From the NCBI GenBank assembly GCA_039621445.1, contig CP154954.1, positions 36,565,703 to 36,629,702 of the forward strand: a stretch of DNA of 64,000 nucleotides. The letters are read 5' to 3'. Shown piece after piece: positions 33,817 to 45,292 of the stretch. A model generated the notes under the pieces. It saw only the letters and a program-made list of their open reading frames with translations, searched no databases and was not told the DNA's origin. A program made the translations under genes and the position numbers. This DNA is from Euglena gracilis (taxonomy: Eukaryota > Euglenida > Euglenophyceae > Euglenales). The number at the start of each line of letters is the position of its first letter. The stretch's first letter is position 1.

Positions 33817-33885
33817 CTTCGAAGGTTGTCAGCTCCTCCCTGGGCGTCTGTGTCGGCTGCAGCTCCCATGGGGTGCCTGGCGTGC
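33817..33885 (-). CDS. Z-family exon Z4 (23 codons)
   Basis: Minus strand, acceptor CATCACTGCAG, donor TTCGAAG|GTGGGA, 69 nt, phase 1-1, core TPGTPWELQPTQTPREELTT. X4 follows after a 160-nt intron. Confidence 0.6.
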
Positions 33886-34459
33886 CTGCAGTGATGGACG
33901 AGCCGCTCAAAATGGGGGCGTGGTGGCGCACGGGGATGCCCAAATGGCCATGGCATACAGCGCAAACAAACTGATTGGAGCAAACAATTTTCAACTGGTC
34001 ACCAGCGGTCACTTTGGTGGAGGGGACTTAAGCCAGAAACCAGTCAGTTGCACCTCCTGGAGGGGGGGTTGGCCAGCGACCAAATGATTGTATGGATAGC
34101 AGACAGAAATGATCGGAAACCGGCTAATTGTTCTCATTTTTGTGAATTGTTCTGGGCTGTGGCGCAGGACGGCAATTTCAATGACCAGTTGAAAGGTTGG
34201 GGACAAGCCGTCTGTCCCTCCCCCCCTGGCTCTATGGGAGTCCTGAGGCGGGAACTGCGTTTTACCTGGTTACCTGGGGTCGAACCGGTCCGGAAAATTC
34301 GAAATTTGACTCAAAATTTGAGCAGGTTTCCTCATTTCCGGCACAAATTAAAATATGTCAAGGGAGGGGTCGTGAAGCTGCAAAATCTGCTGGCTGTTGG
34401 ACTCCGCTCCAGGGCTCCAGGACTGGCACTGGACACAGCCCACAACGGCACAGCCACAC

Positions 34460-34801
34460 CTGCCGCCCCGGGCCACAGGCCACCGACCATCACCGCCTCC
34501 CCCACCCCCTCCAGCACCGCCACCTCCCCCTCCTCCCCGTCGTCCTCCTCCTCCTCGGCCTCGGCCTCCTCCCTCTCCGCCTCGCCGGGGCCGGGCCTTA
34601 CCCGGCCCCCCTGCCGCACCCCCGCGCTGTGCGCCGGCAGGGGCGGCCCGTGGCGGCTCGCCGTGAGGTTGGCCAGGCTGGGCCGGCTCCGCACCACGAT
34701 GACGTCGTCGTCCGGGGGGACCTCCTCTGGCAGCCGTCCGGACGGCGTGGGTGTCCACTCTGCCGGCCCCGGCGCCCGCTCCCCCGCCGCCCTCCGGGGC
34801 C
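34460..34801 (-). CDS. Y-family exon Y3 (114 codons, intact)
   Basis: Minus strand, acceptor CGTTGCCGCCCCAG, donor GGCGGCAG|GTGTGG, 342 nt, phase 1-1, no stop. Order: an Arg/Ala/Gly/Pro-rich start with PGPAEWTPTPSGRLPEEV; the core PPDDDVIVVRSRPSLANLTA; SRHGPPLPAHSAGVRQGGR; then an acidic tail of Glu/Asp/Ala ending near AVLEG. The acidic run looks disordered. No known domain was recognised. It differs from Y2 at few positions. Confidence 0.65.
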
Positions 34802-36730
34802 CTGGGGCGGCAACGATGCGAACTGAGAGAAAGGCGCCAAGCTTTGTCAGAGCAGTGCCACACCTGCAAGAGGGGTAGCTATTTGCCTGCTCTCTGGGGG
34901 TTACCTCTCCCCTCCCCCACCGCGGCCAGGCGACAGCTTTTAAACCCTTCGCCGTGACCATTGCACCAATTTGCGTGTTTTTCGTGTTTTGGTTTCCTTG
35001 TTTTGGTCAAATTGCGTCTTGTAAAAATCACTTTGTGCGCAGGTCATTTTTTGCCCCTATTTTCACATTTTCTGGGTCGTGCACGACCCGTCCAGCGTTG
35101 GACAAGGTCGTATGTCATCGAATCAGACAAAAGAGGCAGGAGAGAGCGGTGCCCTCAATAAAATGGTAACGGGTGATTGGATCCAAGCAATGTTGTTCGA
35201 AAAATGGGAAATGAACTCTTTTATTTTGTGTTTGAGAAATTACAAAAAACAATTGTCAGAGCAGGTCAGAGAAAATTTTTACAATTTTTTTTTTACAAAA
35301 GAGAACACAAAAAAAGGGGGGAAAAGATGCCAAAAGAACAAAAAAAATCCATCAAGGAAGCAATGGACTGGACGGTGCAGGCGAGGCAAACCGGTCGCGG
35401 CAGGAACGGCGGCGGTGCCAGAGCCGGCCAGCGGCCCAGCAGCCCCAGGGGCGGGCCAAGCGGCGGCCCCTGCTTCGCCGGGATGGGCCGGGCCCTCGGG
35501 GTGGGGCACTCCTGTGAGGCGGGGGGGGGGGGCACACCACACGTTGCACGGCAGCCCCAGTCCCCCGGTGCAGTTGACACTCGTTGCGGATCACCTTATC
35601 CCCCTGGGCAGGCGAACTGTCCCAAACAGCACGGGTCCGAAGAGACACAACGCCTGAGGACATTGGCCAGAAATGCAAATGATTCTTCTCGCTTCCTGCG
35701 ATTACTACGCCTGGCATTGGCTACTGAGTTTTACGAGTACCATTTAATCCTATTGTGTTGCTAAATAAATTATATGTTTGTATATGTATACATATGGCAG
35801 GTGTTCCTTTGGATACCCCCCTGGGGGGTATTAAAGTGGGTTGGCCACCACAAATACCCTGGGGCTGGTGAGGATGAAGGGTTGGGGTCAGGCCAGCCTG
35901 GGTTCGGCCGCATGAGCAACACGCATCCTCCCTGGGCCGGGTTGCGTGATTCCCAAAGGCGGCAGATCAGCAGGGAAAGCAACGAACCATACAATTTTTT
36001 ACCGACCCCAGGGAGGGGGAGGGGTCACTCCACTTGGGGTCACTCCACTTTTCAAAAACCCAATCAGTCACTTTTTTCGGGAAACCAGTCAGTCACTACC
36101 CCCCCGGGGGGGTCGGCCACTCTGGAATCCAAAGGAAATTTTACCAAAAACATGCAAAAAAAAAGGCCCAAAAAAATTCCGGTGCCTTCGGCGCCAGCTC
36201 ACTTTAGTGGTTTTTTGCTGCCCCCCCCCCCCCGGGGGGGAGGTGGTCCGGGCCAAAAACCAGTCAGTCACTCCAAAAAAAAAGCCAGTCACCCACCCCG
36301 GGTCGGCCAGTGCTTAAGCAATTGACTGCCTCGAACAGTCGGCCCCACAAAGGGGGGGGGGGGCCACTCGGCCTTCCCTTCATTTGGGAGACAAAAGGGT
36401 GAGTGCCGGGATTTGCGGCAGCGGGCAGTTGGGCCGGCATTTTCGGCCGCAGGCAGGCAGGAGGCCAGGGAGTGGGGCCGAACCCACCAGGCCGGCCAGT
36501 CCTTACCCTCACCCTGCGTCCTCACTAACCCCAGGGTACCCGTGGCCAACCAAGTGTCCACTTCGATACCCCGCAGGGGGGAGGGAGGATCCAAAACTGA
36601 TCTGCGGTTTGAAAAATAAAGGGACCTGAATAACAAGGTGTTGGCGGTTTGACATGCACATTAAATTTCAGGAAAGTACCACGCTTTGCTGACAAAAAGT
36701 GGCTTAATTAAAGACTCAAGCCGCTCCTCT
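34802..36730. other. Intron-like stretch with one ambiguous GC-rich block
   Basis: The block 35,363-35,525 is open on the plus strand with 89% G/C codon-3 bias (MDWTVQARQTGRGRNGGGAR) and also open on the minus strand. No splice pair was found. The repeat at 36,000-36,310 is listed separately. The rest shows no gene. Confidence 0.4.
36000..36310. repeat. CCAGTCAGTCAC-family repeat, copy 1
   Basis: Shares with 41,836-42,130 a colinear series: GGTCACTcc, CCAGTCAGTCACTACC, GGGTCGGCCACTCTGGAATCC, a GGCGCC palindrome, CTTTGGTGGTTTTT and CCAGTCAGTCA. Non-coding; class unknown. Confidence 0.7.
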
Positions 36731-36740
36731 CCCCACACAC

Positions 36741-36947
36741 CGCTTCCGGCCAGCGCCGTCCACACTCCGCCCTCACCTGCCTGCGGCACGCCACCCTCTG
36801 CTTCACCCTGAGCAGCTTCACCCCCGCCCATCCCGTCGCTGTCGTGGATGCGGCCCCCGCCGCCGCCACTGCCACTGCCGCTTCCGCGGCCGCCGCTGCC
36901 CCCCACCCCTGGTCGGTGTACCGGTGGCCGCCCTGCCAGGCCGCCCG
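36741..36947 (-). CDS. X-family exon X5 (69 codons)
   Basis: Minus strand, acceptor AGTGCCGCCAG, donor GAAGCG|GTGTGTG, 207 nt, phase 1-1. GGLAGRPPVHRPGVGGSGGR, a Gly/Ser run, DSDGMGGGEAAQGEAEGGVP, then AGEGGVWTALAGSG. No stop. Confidence 0.6.
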
Positions 36948-37047
36948 CTGGCGGCACTCCGACCGCCCCCGGTACGCCCCCGGCCGCCGTCGCCCACAGA
37001 GAGGGCTGGAGGGTAGTGTTGAACCCCGACGGTGGCGGTCCTCAATG

Positions 37048-37581
37048 CAGGGGGGGGGAATAATTGATATCGGAGGCCTTCGGAAAAATTGCGGAAAAAT
37101 TGCGGAAAAATTGCGGAAATTGCGGAAAAATTGCGGAAAAATTGATATCGGGTATACACATTTCTGTCTGAGGGGACTTAGAAATTGTTCAATTGTGAGG
37201 CTCAGAACACCACAACACCCACGTCGATGCAGGCGAGCACAAATCAACACGCTTGATGTTTTTTGCACAGGTGGGACGCACCCAATCCTGTGACCAGTGG
37301 TGCACCTGTGAGAAAAATTGGTAAACTGGGGGAAAAAAACAACAAAACACAATAGCACACCTGTTGATCCATTTGAAGAATGGCTTGAACTCATTGCATC
37401 TTCCATCTTCGGTGGTGGGAAAAAAATTCTGCGGAAAAAAAATGGGAAAAAAATTGCGGAAAAATTGCGGAAATTGCGGAAAAATTGCGGAAAATTGCGG
37501 AAAATTGCGGAAAATTGCGGAAATTGCGGAAAATTGCGGAAATTGCGGAAAAATTGCGGATATCAATTTCCCCCCCCCCTG
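37048..37581. mobile_element. ATTGCGGAA foldback element, copy 2 (534 bp, 7-bp target duplication)
   Basis: CAGGGGGGG ends with AATTGATATC just inside (left 37,048; right inverted CAGGGGGGGGGGAAATTG), flanked by CTCAATG at 37,041-37,047 and 37,582-37,588. Arrays of GCGGAAAAATT lie inside both ends, so the element can fold back. Homologous to 22,895-23,543. Inserted in the intron between Z5 and X5. Confidence 0.8.
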
Positions 37582-37830
37582 CTCAATGCCTCGCCACCTG
37601 GCCAGGCATGCTCTGGCCACGTCAACCCCCGACTGGTGGAATGCAGTCATTGGGTGTTTGGGGGGCACCGTGCCGCTGTGATGGTACAGTGGCAACGGTT
37701 GTGCTATAAGCCCTTTCCCTCCCCTTCCTGCCCCTTGCCTCCCCGCCTCAGCCACTGACCGTTCAGACTGGTAAAGGTGGCCAGCGGCAATGCACAGGCC
37801 GACCAACTCACCACGCAAACACCCCCCTAC

Positions 37831-37914
37831 CACGCCCCCTCGGCCGCCGGCAGATCCCCAGCCTCTCCCTGGGCGTTGGTGCATCCGTCGCTCTCGATGC
37901 CCCACCCAGCGCAC
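37831..37914 (-). CDS. Z-family exon Z5 (28 codons)
   Basis: Minus strand, acceptor CCATTTGCAG, donor GGCGTG|GTAGGG (classic), 84 nt, phase 1-1, core ALGGASRATDAPTPRERLGI. The distance to X5 is enlarged by the foldback element. Confidence 0.55.
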
Positions 37915-38095
37915 CTGCAAATGGAGCGGAAGTGAAACCGGTTCAAGTAGACTTGGAATCGCCGACTGAAAGCGTGAAGCGGGTGACAAAGCGGGGCTGA
38001 GTTTGTGCTTCTGATTCCAACGTCTAATGAATGAAATGCCAGAAGTGGGCCGGAGGGAACCGGCAGCCCAGGGCCGGTGTGGGCGGCGAACACAC

Positions 38096-38335
38096 CGTCG
38101 CCCTCCCACGGCTGCGGCACTCCGCCACGGGGGTCGCCCCACTGCCCAGCTCCACCTCCCTCCGCTCCGGCGCCGCCGGTGTCGGCGCTGCCGCTGCCGC
38201 CGCGACCACCGCCCGGCGCCAAGCCACCCCCGCCGCCGGGGCCGCCCCCGGGGCCGCCCCCCGCTGGCCGAGGCACCGGTGGTCGCCCTGCTCCGCCAGC
38301 CACTGGTGCTGCGGCCGCTCTTGGAACCCCCGCCG
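38096..38335 (-). CDS. X-family exon X6 (80 codons)
   Basis: Minus strand, acceptor CTCTCTGCCGTCAG, donor GGCGACG|GTGTGTTC, 240 nt, phase 1-1. VPRAAAAPVAGGAGRPPVPR, a Gly/Pro-rich run, SGSADTGGAGAEGGGAGQWG, then GGVPQPWEGDG. No stop. Confidence 0.6.
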
Positions 38336-38406
38336 CTGACGGCAGAGAGGGCTGTGGCGGGGGGGGGGGGCTGACATCTTCCCAAGGCAAAACTCCTTCC
38401 CCACAG

Positions 38407-38475
38407 CTGGCGCCACCAGCTTCTCCCTGGCCGCCGACACATCTGGCATCCTCCTCCCGGCTGTGCCTGGCTCAC
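38407..38475 (-). CDS. Diverged Z-family exon Z6
   Basis: Minus strand, acceptor CCCATCACAG, reads EPGTAGRRMPDVSAAREKLV. It aligns to the PGTAW....TPREGLE core with several changes. No donor of the right phase was found, so the lower boundary is approximate. Confidence 0.45.
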
Positions 38476-39084
38476 CTGTGATGGGGGGCAAGAACTTCTG
38501 GCAAAAGTACCACCGATTACACAATCGCCCCCCCCCCAACGGGAGTATGGGCCAATTTTCCTGGGGGGATCACAGGGGAGGGTCCCACCCGCCCACCTGC
38601 CCACCATCCACTCCCCTCTGGGTCATCAACCCATACCAAACCTGACGTGGGAAACAAACGATTTGAGGTGTTCACCTGTCATGCCAAATGCCTGATGTTT
38701 GTGGAGGAATTGCACTAAAGGACAGATTTTTTGGGGACGTGCGACTTTGGGGTAATCACAAAAATACCCTTCAGTGCGCTATTGTCTCAATGACCTCAGG
38801 AGTCGACGATTCCTTAATGGACTCCAGGACCCATTTTGGGGGTCTTTTTTAGGCCCAAAATAATATTTCAGTGCTCTGTGTCGAAAAAATGGAGGAAACC
38901 CCTCCACACAAGGGAACCCAGCCCGACCCTTCAGAGGTGTGGGGGGTCACACTGGGTTCGAACCAGGAGTTTGTTAGAGAAATAACTTCCTGGAAGCATG
39001 GGTTCAGTTGTGGTCACGAGCAAAGCATGAAAGGAAACCACCTCAACTAAGCAGTATTCGCTGCCACGCGGCACAAAAAGCATT

Positions 39085-39311
39085 AACCCCCCCCCCAAAT
39101 AACCTGGCGGGGTCCTTGCTCCTGGCGGGGAATGAATAACCTGGCGGGGGGAGGGGCAAAAAAGATGGTTCCAGTAACTTGGAACCCCCTTTTAGGCAAA
39201 ATTCCTTTACGGCGCTGAAAAAAAGGCCCAAATAACCTGGCGGGGGGGGCAGGGCAAAAAGTGGCTTCCAAAAACCTGGCACCCCGCCAGGTTGTTTGGG
39301 GGGGGGGTTAC
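39085..39311. repeat. AATAACCTGGC family repeat, copy 2
   Basis: About 225 bp with ends TTAACCCCCCCCCC and (inverted) TAACCCCCCCCCC. Internal units AATAACCTGGCGGGG appear in both orientations. Close to copy 3 at 40,352-40,551. Confidence 0.8.
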
Positions 39312-40351
39312 GAAGTCCTCTGGACCACACAAAATTAAGGGACACAAAAGTTTATCTCAAATCTTCAAATGGCAAACACGTCAAGCAATGGTTTTGAGAC
39401 ATGCCCTATAGCGCAACTCTCTAGGCAGCTGGGAAATATGAGTCCCCTGCAACACAAGTTCCACAGAGAATATGGAGGGAAGTCAAACACCAGCCTTAAA
39501 CTATGAGGTCCCCCAGTCCTTGAAAGTGAATGAAAGGGGGGTCAGACGCCCTACCGTTTAACAATAGGCGCAAAGCCAATTTGCCTGTGTTCTTTAAGGT
39601 GACCCGGACAATAGTAGAGCATGCGTGCTCCAGGTATAGGTCAGAGTTTGGGGATATTTCAGAGGGTCAGGGTTGGGATTGAGGCCTGTTATGCCTTATT
39701 TAGGCCCAATTTTAAGCCAGTTTTCGGCCTAACCCTGGCTTAACCCTGACCCTGATTCTCTTCAGAACCGCAACCCTATCCCTCCCCTGAGAATAATAGA
39801 AAACACCAAAAAAAATGCCGACAAAACCCCAATCAACTTGCGCCGTGGTTCATTTAATGGGGGGGCAATAGTTTAACACTGCCAGTTAAACCTTCTCCAC
39901 CAACTCTGAGGAAAGCATGGAATACACTTGGCACAGAAAATGAGCCCACTGGCACACTTTTCTGAGTGCCCCTGTATTATTTTAACAGATTTTTAACATC
40001 AAACAGAGTGTCCATTATGCGGTATCATGTCATTTTTGATGTCATCTGTCCTTTTTCCTCTGAACCTTGTCAAAAAAAAAAAACTGGCGAGGCGAAAAAT
40101 AATAATATGGTTGAAAAAGCACCTTAAACAGCACATATGGCATAAAGTGGAGCCCTTGGGTATGTGCGGGAGGTGGGGGGGTGGGGGCGTGTGTGGAGTG
40201 TGGGGGGGCTGTGTGGGGGGGTTCTGTGGGGTATCCACGTTTTGCCATAACTCTTCTTCATTCCGCAACTATCAGAAGCCTTGGACCGTGTTCACAGAGT
40301 CCATTTCCAGACCCCAAATTTCCCTCAAGAAAACTTGATTCTCGAGGGAAT
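39312..40351. other. AT-rich intron-like stretch, no gene seen
   Basis: Contains CTAACCCTGGCTTAACCCTG-like words near 39,725 and a short GTGGGGGTGTG-type G-rich patch at 40,160-40,230. Confidence 0.55.
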
Positions 40352-40551
40352 TTGAGTAAACCCCCTCCCAAACAAGGCAGTGGCCAAATAACTTGGCGGG
40401 GGAGGGGCTAAAAAGATGGTGCCAAGCTACCCCTTTTAAGACAAAATACCTTTGCGACGCTGAAAAAAAAGCCCAAATAACCTGGGCAGGGCCAAAAGTT
40501 GGTTCCAACAACCTGGCACCCCGCCAGGTTATTTGGGGGAGGGGTTTACAC
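40352..40551. repeat. AATAACCTGGC family repeat, copy 3
   Basis: Ends GTAAACCCCCTCCC and (inverted) GTAAACCCCTCCCCC with AATAACCTGGCGGGGT inside. It lies directly downstream of the Y2 exon donor on the minus strand, with only about 80 bp between. Confidence 0.8.
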
Positions 40552-40633
40552 TAAAAACAAAACCCAAAATCCAAAACCTTGCAAAATGTCAAAATCACCA
40601 CAAGCTGAGACGAAACGGCCCACACGGCCACAC

Positions 40634-40975
40634 CTGCCGCCCTGGGCCACGGGCCACCGCCCATCACCGCCTCAACCACCCCCTCCAGCACCGCCGCCTC
40701 CCCCTCCTCCCCGTCGTCCTCCTCCTCCTCGGCCTCGGCCTCCTCCCTCTCCGCCTCGCCGGGGCCGGGCCTCACCCGGCCCCCCTGCCGCACCCCCGCG
40801 CTGTGCGCCGGCAGGGGCGGCCCATGGCGGCTCGCCGTGAGGTTGGCCAGGCTGGGCCGGCTCCGCACCACGATGACGTCGTCGTCCGGGGGCACCTCCT
40901 CCGGCAGTCGCCCGGACGGCGTGGGCGTCCACTCCGCCGGCCCCGGCGCCCGCTCCCCCGCCGCCCTCCGGGGCC
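40634..40975 (-). CDS. Y-family exon Y2 (114 codons, intact)
   Basis: Minus strand, acceptor CATATTCCAG, donor GGCGGCAG|GTGTGG, 342 nt, phase 1-1, no stop. Same order as Y3: GPAEWTPTPSGRLPEEVPPD, DDVIVVRSRPSLANLTASRH, an Arg/Gly/Pro linker and an acidic tail. The upstream intron is unrelated to that of Y3 right up to the AG. Confidence 0.65.
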
Positions 40976-41835
40976 CTGGAATATGAGCATTCGGCCGCCG
41001 GCAAAGCCGTAGGAATACACACATTGCCTCCTTCACATCGGGTGTCATGGATTTGAGTGGAACGACATCTCTCAAGCGGCTCAAACGCCATTTGTGTCCA
41101 CATGGGTCCTTCCATATGTATTCTTTTTTGTCATGTGCGAAAAAAAATTAGAGGGTTCACTTGAAAAAAGGCAATGACTTTGTGCTAATGAAATTAAAGA
41201 GAAGGAGAATAAGCTGTTCTGAACTCGCCAGGAATCCTTGGCAGAATTTATTGATTGCCCGACCCCGCAGGATGTGGACAACCGTTGAACATGCACCTGC
41301 ATCAAACTCCTCTACGTGAAGCGACCATATACAAAGCCAAAACCAAAAAAAAATTTTCTGACCATGGCGTGGGAACAATGACGAAAAAAGGCGAAAATGG
41401 TACCAAATAGCAATCGCTCCAATTGTTCCCGCAACAGGCAGCCATATGCAGAGCAAACCGGTTGTTGATGGAACTGCGAGACTTGCCGGTGGCCCATCGT
41501 CCTCAGGTCTGCCGGGAACGTTGCTGTTGATGTTGCTGCCTATTGTCCCTGTGCACAGGAGTGGTCGGTAGGATACCACACGAAAGAAAGAAAACAAATC
41601 CATCTGTTTGGGGTGGTGTGCATGGGCAGGATGGGGAATTTGGACAGGATGAAACATTTGTTCTGACAAATTGGTGACGAAAGCAAGTGGCAAAGTTATT
41701 TAACTTAGGAGTTAAATTGAAGTTGAACTTTCCCAAAATATTCAGGTCCAAAGTTCAGCACACCCAAAAATGCAAGTTTGAGCAAAGTTGATGAATTGCA
41801 TTGAATTCCTGCTCTGATTAGGTCAACCATCCAAT

Positions 41836-42130
41836 TTTTGCCAACCCCCTGGGGGGAAGGGGGATCACTTCCACCCTTCCAAAGCGCAGGCGGTCACTTT
41901 TCTCGGAAAAACAGTCATTCACTACTTCCGGGAGCGGGGGGGTCGGCCACTCTAGAATTCCAGGGAAAATTGAACACAAACGTGAAGAAAATGCCGTTAA
42001 AAAAATCTGGCGCCTTCATCGCCGGATCACTTTGGTGGTTTTTCCCGACCCCCGGGGGAGGGGGTTTGGGCCAAAAGCCAGTCAGTCAAACTGAGAAAAA
42101 TTATTATTTGCCAGGGGTGGCAAATAATGG
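41836..42130. repeat. CCAGTCAGTCAC-family repeat, copy 2
   Basis: Colinear with 36,000-36,310. Its left (TTTTTGCCAACCCCCTGG) and right (inverted TTATTTGCCACCCCTGG) edges look like short inverted repeats. Confidence 0.65.
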
Positions 42131-43143
42131 ATGCCTCTGGGTCTAACACCTGGGTGAGGTTGGTCGAAAATAAATGCAGATCAGACAGAGGGCATAAATA
42201 AATGTAGATCAGACAAATAGGGTAGGCAAAAAATCACCCATTTTTTCAGGACCATTCTTCAAAAAACCACGTATTTTTATAAGAAAAATTATTTTCTCTT
42301 CCTGTGGATAGGCAAATTATTCCATTTCCTCTGTGCTCTTTTGGGGAAACCATCCAAATTTCCTGGTGTTTTGCCTTCAATATTTGGTGTTCGACTTTTG
42401 GTTACCTCAATGATTTTATAACAAAGAAAGAAGGATGAAAACGGGCTGGGGAGGTGGCAGTTTACTTTTTTTGGAACCCTTGGTGCGAAAAACTACACTT
42501 TGACCCCCCTCTGAATAGAACCCCCCCCCCCGAATAGTGTCCCCCCCCCCGAATAGAACCCCCCGGGATTCTGACCATTGGTCCGAATAGAAGCCCTCCC
42601 CCTTTACACACAGTGTACAAAAACGAAGGGGGAAAAACATACCCCAAATAGAGCCCCCCTCGCTTTTCGACAAGGGGGTTTACTTTGGGTAAACATGTGA
42701 AAGGATGACAAGATTTGGGGTGAAAAAAATAAAGGGGTTGATGTTATGGCACAATTCAGAGAGTGTGGGCACATGTGTGCGGCACTGACACGCACGGATG
42801 CCTTCACCAGGGGATTTTTAAACGAAACCCCCCCTGGGTGGTCCAGCCCAGAGGCTGGAAAAGTTGGGCTGGCTGGAAAAGGGCTACTGGTTGACCCCCC
42901 TCCCCCCCCCCCCAGCCCCCAGGGGTCCCGGGCTGAAACTGGGCCCCACCCGGGGTCGAACCGGTGCCAAAAAAATCGAAACTGCAAAAAAATGTTCAAA
43001 AAAAGCTGACAATTATGCAAAAAAAAAACGAATTTTTGACCCCAAATTTGCCCTGGTGAGTCCCTTTCCAACCCATTTTCGTCCGTTTTTGACCCATTTT
43101 GGCCCATTTTTGCACCCACCCAAAGGGCGGCTGGAAATAAATA

Positions 43144-44266
43144 CAGGGTTTCCCTCCCATTCGTGGTGGGGACCACCATTTTTGATTCGTGATTATTCGT
43201 GATTATTCGTGATTATTCGTGATTATTCGTGATTATTCGTGGTTCCAAAAATCCGCCCGGTTTTCAGCTAAATGATGGACTGCTGGGATGCCGGCAGAAA
43301 TCAGGGCGGTCCTTAAGCAAAAAAAAAAAAATCCCGTCACGACACATTCAATGAAAAACCCATAGGGAAAAATGACCAAAAAAGTGGCATATTTTGGCAA
43401 AAAAACGGGTCGACTTCGGGGGGAAAAAAGCGATTTCTGGCATCCTTGAATTGTCGTCCATCCACCCAAAACGTCAAAAAGTGTGTTTTTCGACTTTTGA
43501 ATTTTGGACCCCCGTTCAAATCCCTGGTCGCCCTTCGCCGGCCCTTGGGGGGGGAGGGTGGTCGTTGGACAAGGGGGTGGACCCCAAATCGGAGGAAAAT
43601 TGACCGAAGATGGGGGTATATGGCCATTTTTGGTGACTTTTGGCCATTTTTGCCCTTTTTTTGCCTTTTTTTTTTGGCTTTTGGCCATTTTGGGCCACCT
43701 TTGGCCATTTTTAGGCCATTTTGGTCATTTTTGACTGTTTTTGGCCAACTTTTAACGATGTTGGTTCGGCCAAAATTTTGGCAGTATTTTTAAAAATATT
43801 GTATGTATATACAAAAAGATCATCTCTGACCAGGGGAGGGGGTGGTCGTCAGATAAGCCCAGTCGTTGGATAGGGGGGGGGGGGTACACAAAGTTGCCAA
43901 CGTTGTACCTATGCATCATCATTGTATGAGCGTTTTTGTTGTCCAAACAAACCCCTTTTTGGCTGAAAACATGACCCATCACAAAAGCAGAAAGCAAAGT
44001 CGCTTGTGGCCAGTGGTTGGGCAACAGTGAAGCAGTCCTCAACCTCATCGTCAGAATCCGAAGAAGACATTTTCTAAAGAACAAATAAAACACAGTTCCA
44101 AATGCTGAATGACTACATTTGTAAAGAAAAAAATTCCCAGGAAAAAAATCTCATTCGTGGTTATTCGTGATATTCATGATTATTCGTGATTTTCGAAAAA
44201 TCCGAAATTCGTGGTGATTCGTGATTATTCGTGATTATTCGTGCCACGAATCAGAGGGAATCCCTG
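43144..44266. mobile_element. CAGGG-ended element, 1,123 bp, with 7-bp target duplication
   Basis: Ends CAGGGTTTCCCTC..ATTCGTGG and (inverted) CAGGGATTCCCTC..ATTCGTGG, each followed by tandem GATTATTCGT units (43,187-43,243 and 44,155-44,245). Flanked by ATAAATA at 43,137-43,143 and 44,267-44,273. No transposase; the interior has runs of ggccatttttgg words. Confidence 0.85.
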
Positions 44267-44580
44267 ATAAATAAAACTCATTGATGGAGGGGAGGGGGCT
44301 CCGGGGCTGGGAAAAAGGCCTCTGGCTGGAAAACCACTGCTGGCTAGCTGAACCTCCCCGGGTGTGGGGTCGAATTTTCTTAAGCTACGCCCTGCCATGC
44401 ACACATACAAAGGCTGGCAAACATTGCATGCATTCAACATGGGCACATACAGCACACGTGCAAACATGCATACGTACACACAGGAATGTAAGCACTCACG
44501 CACACACAGCAGCTCCGCATAGCACAGCACACTACAGCAGCACAACACACAACAACCAACGCACAGCACACGACACACAC

Positions 44581-44781
44581 CTCCAGCCAGTGCAGCGGAT
44601 GCTCTGCCATCACCTCCACACGCAACGCCACCCTCCGCGTCACTCCAGAAGGCGCTGCCACCCCTGCCCGGGGCCAAGCCTCCATCACCGCCGCTGCCCT
44701 CCCCCCCTGGCCGGGGCCCAGGCTGCCACCCCACCCCGCCTGCTGACAGCGCTGTGGCCGCCCATGGCACGCCCCCCGCCG
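44581..44781 (-). CDS. X-family exon X7 (67 codons)
   Basis: Minus strand, acceptor CCCTGTGGGCAG, donor GCTGGAG|GTGTGTGTC, 201 nt, phase 1-1. WQPGPRPGGEGSGGDGGLAP, then AEGGVACGGDGRASAALAGG. The intron start (plus strand 44,400-44,580) is a degenerate CA-rich tract. Confidence 0.6.
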
Positions 44782-44867
44782 CTGCCCACAGGGAAAGGGC
44801 TGATGGGGGGGGCAGACATTCTCTATGGCACCCTGGAGGAGTTAGGGGCTGTTCAAAACTCCCTCAC

Positions 44868-44930
44868 CCCCGAAGGGCTCCAGCCCTTCCCTGGGCGGAG
44901 GCGCAGGCTGGGTCCCCCACGCCGGCGGAC
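44868..44930 (-). CDS. Z-family exon Z7 (21 codons)
   Basis: Minus strand, acceptor CTCCGTTGCAG, donor TTCGGGG|GTGAGG (classic), 63 nt, phase 1-1, reads PPAWGTQPAPPPREGLEPFG. X7 follows 86 nt downstream. One of the cleanest Z copies. Confidence 0.65.
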
Positions 44931-45292
44931 CTGCAACGGAGGGCAAGTATTTGGGCCCAAACAAAAATGACCCCGAATGGAAAAAAAGCTTTGCCCTCCC
45001 CTTGGCCGATGACAACTGCAGACTGGCCGGTAACTCTCCCGCGTTCACAACGTCTCAGCCAGAACTGAGTTGCTGGAATGTGTTTTCACTTTTGAACACG
45101 CAAAGGCGGAAATTGGAGAAAGTCGAGATCCAAATTAAATAGCAAAATGGTTGATGAGATTAAACCTTTGAAAATTGTACCACCAGATTTAGCAAATTGT
45201 GGAAATTAGTGTGGCAAGTGTCGGGGACGCTTGGCAGAGAAGAGCCTGCCTATGCAAAAAGCCAGTGCAGGGCAGACGTTCAGGACACACAC

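Noticed and set aside
35363-35525. Plus-strand GC-rich frame starting MDWTVQARQ
   Set aside because: Good codon bias but no splice sites, opposite strand to neighbours, and a competing minus-strand frame; left unassigned.
37060-37580. CRISPR-like short regular repeats (GCGGAAAATT)
   Set aside because: Units are adjacent without spacers, occur as inverted arrays in a foldback element, and the DNA is eukaryotic.
38940-38985. GGTTCGAACC word resembling a tRNA B box
   Set aside because: No A box, acceptor stem or anticodon arm at the right distances on either strand.
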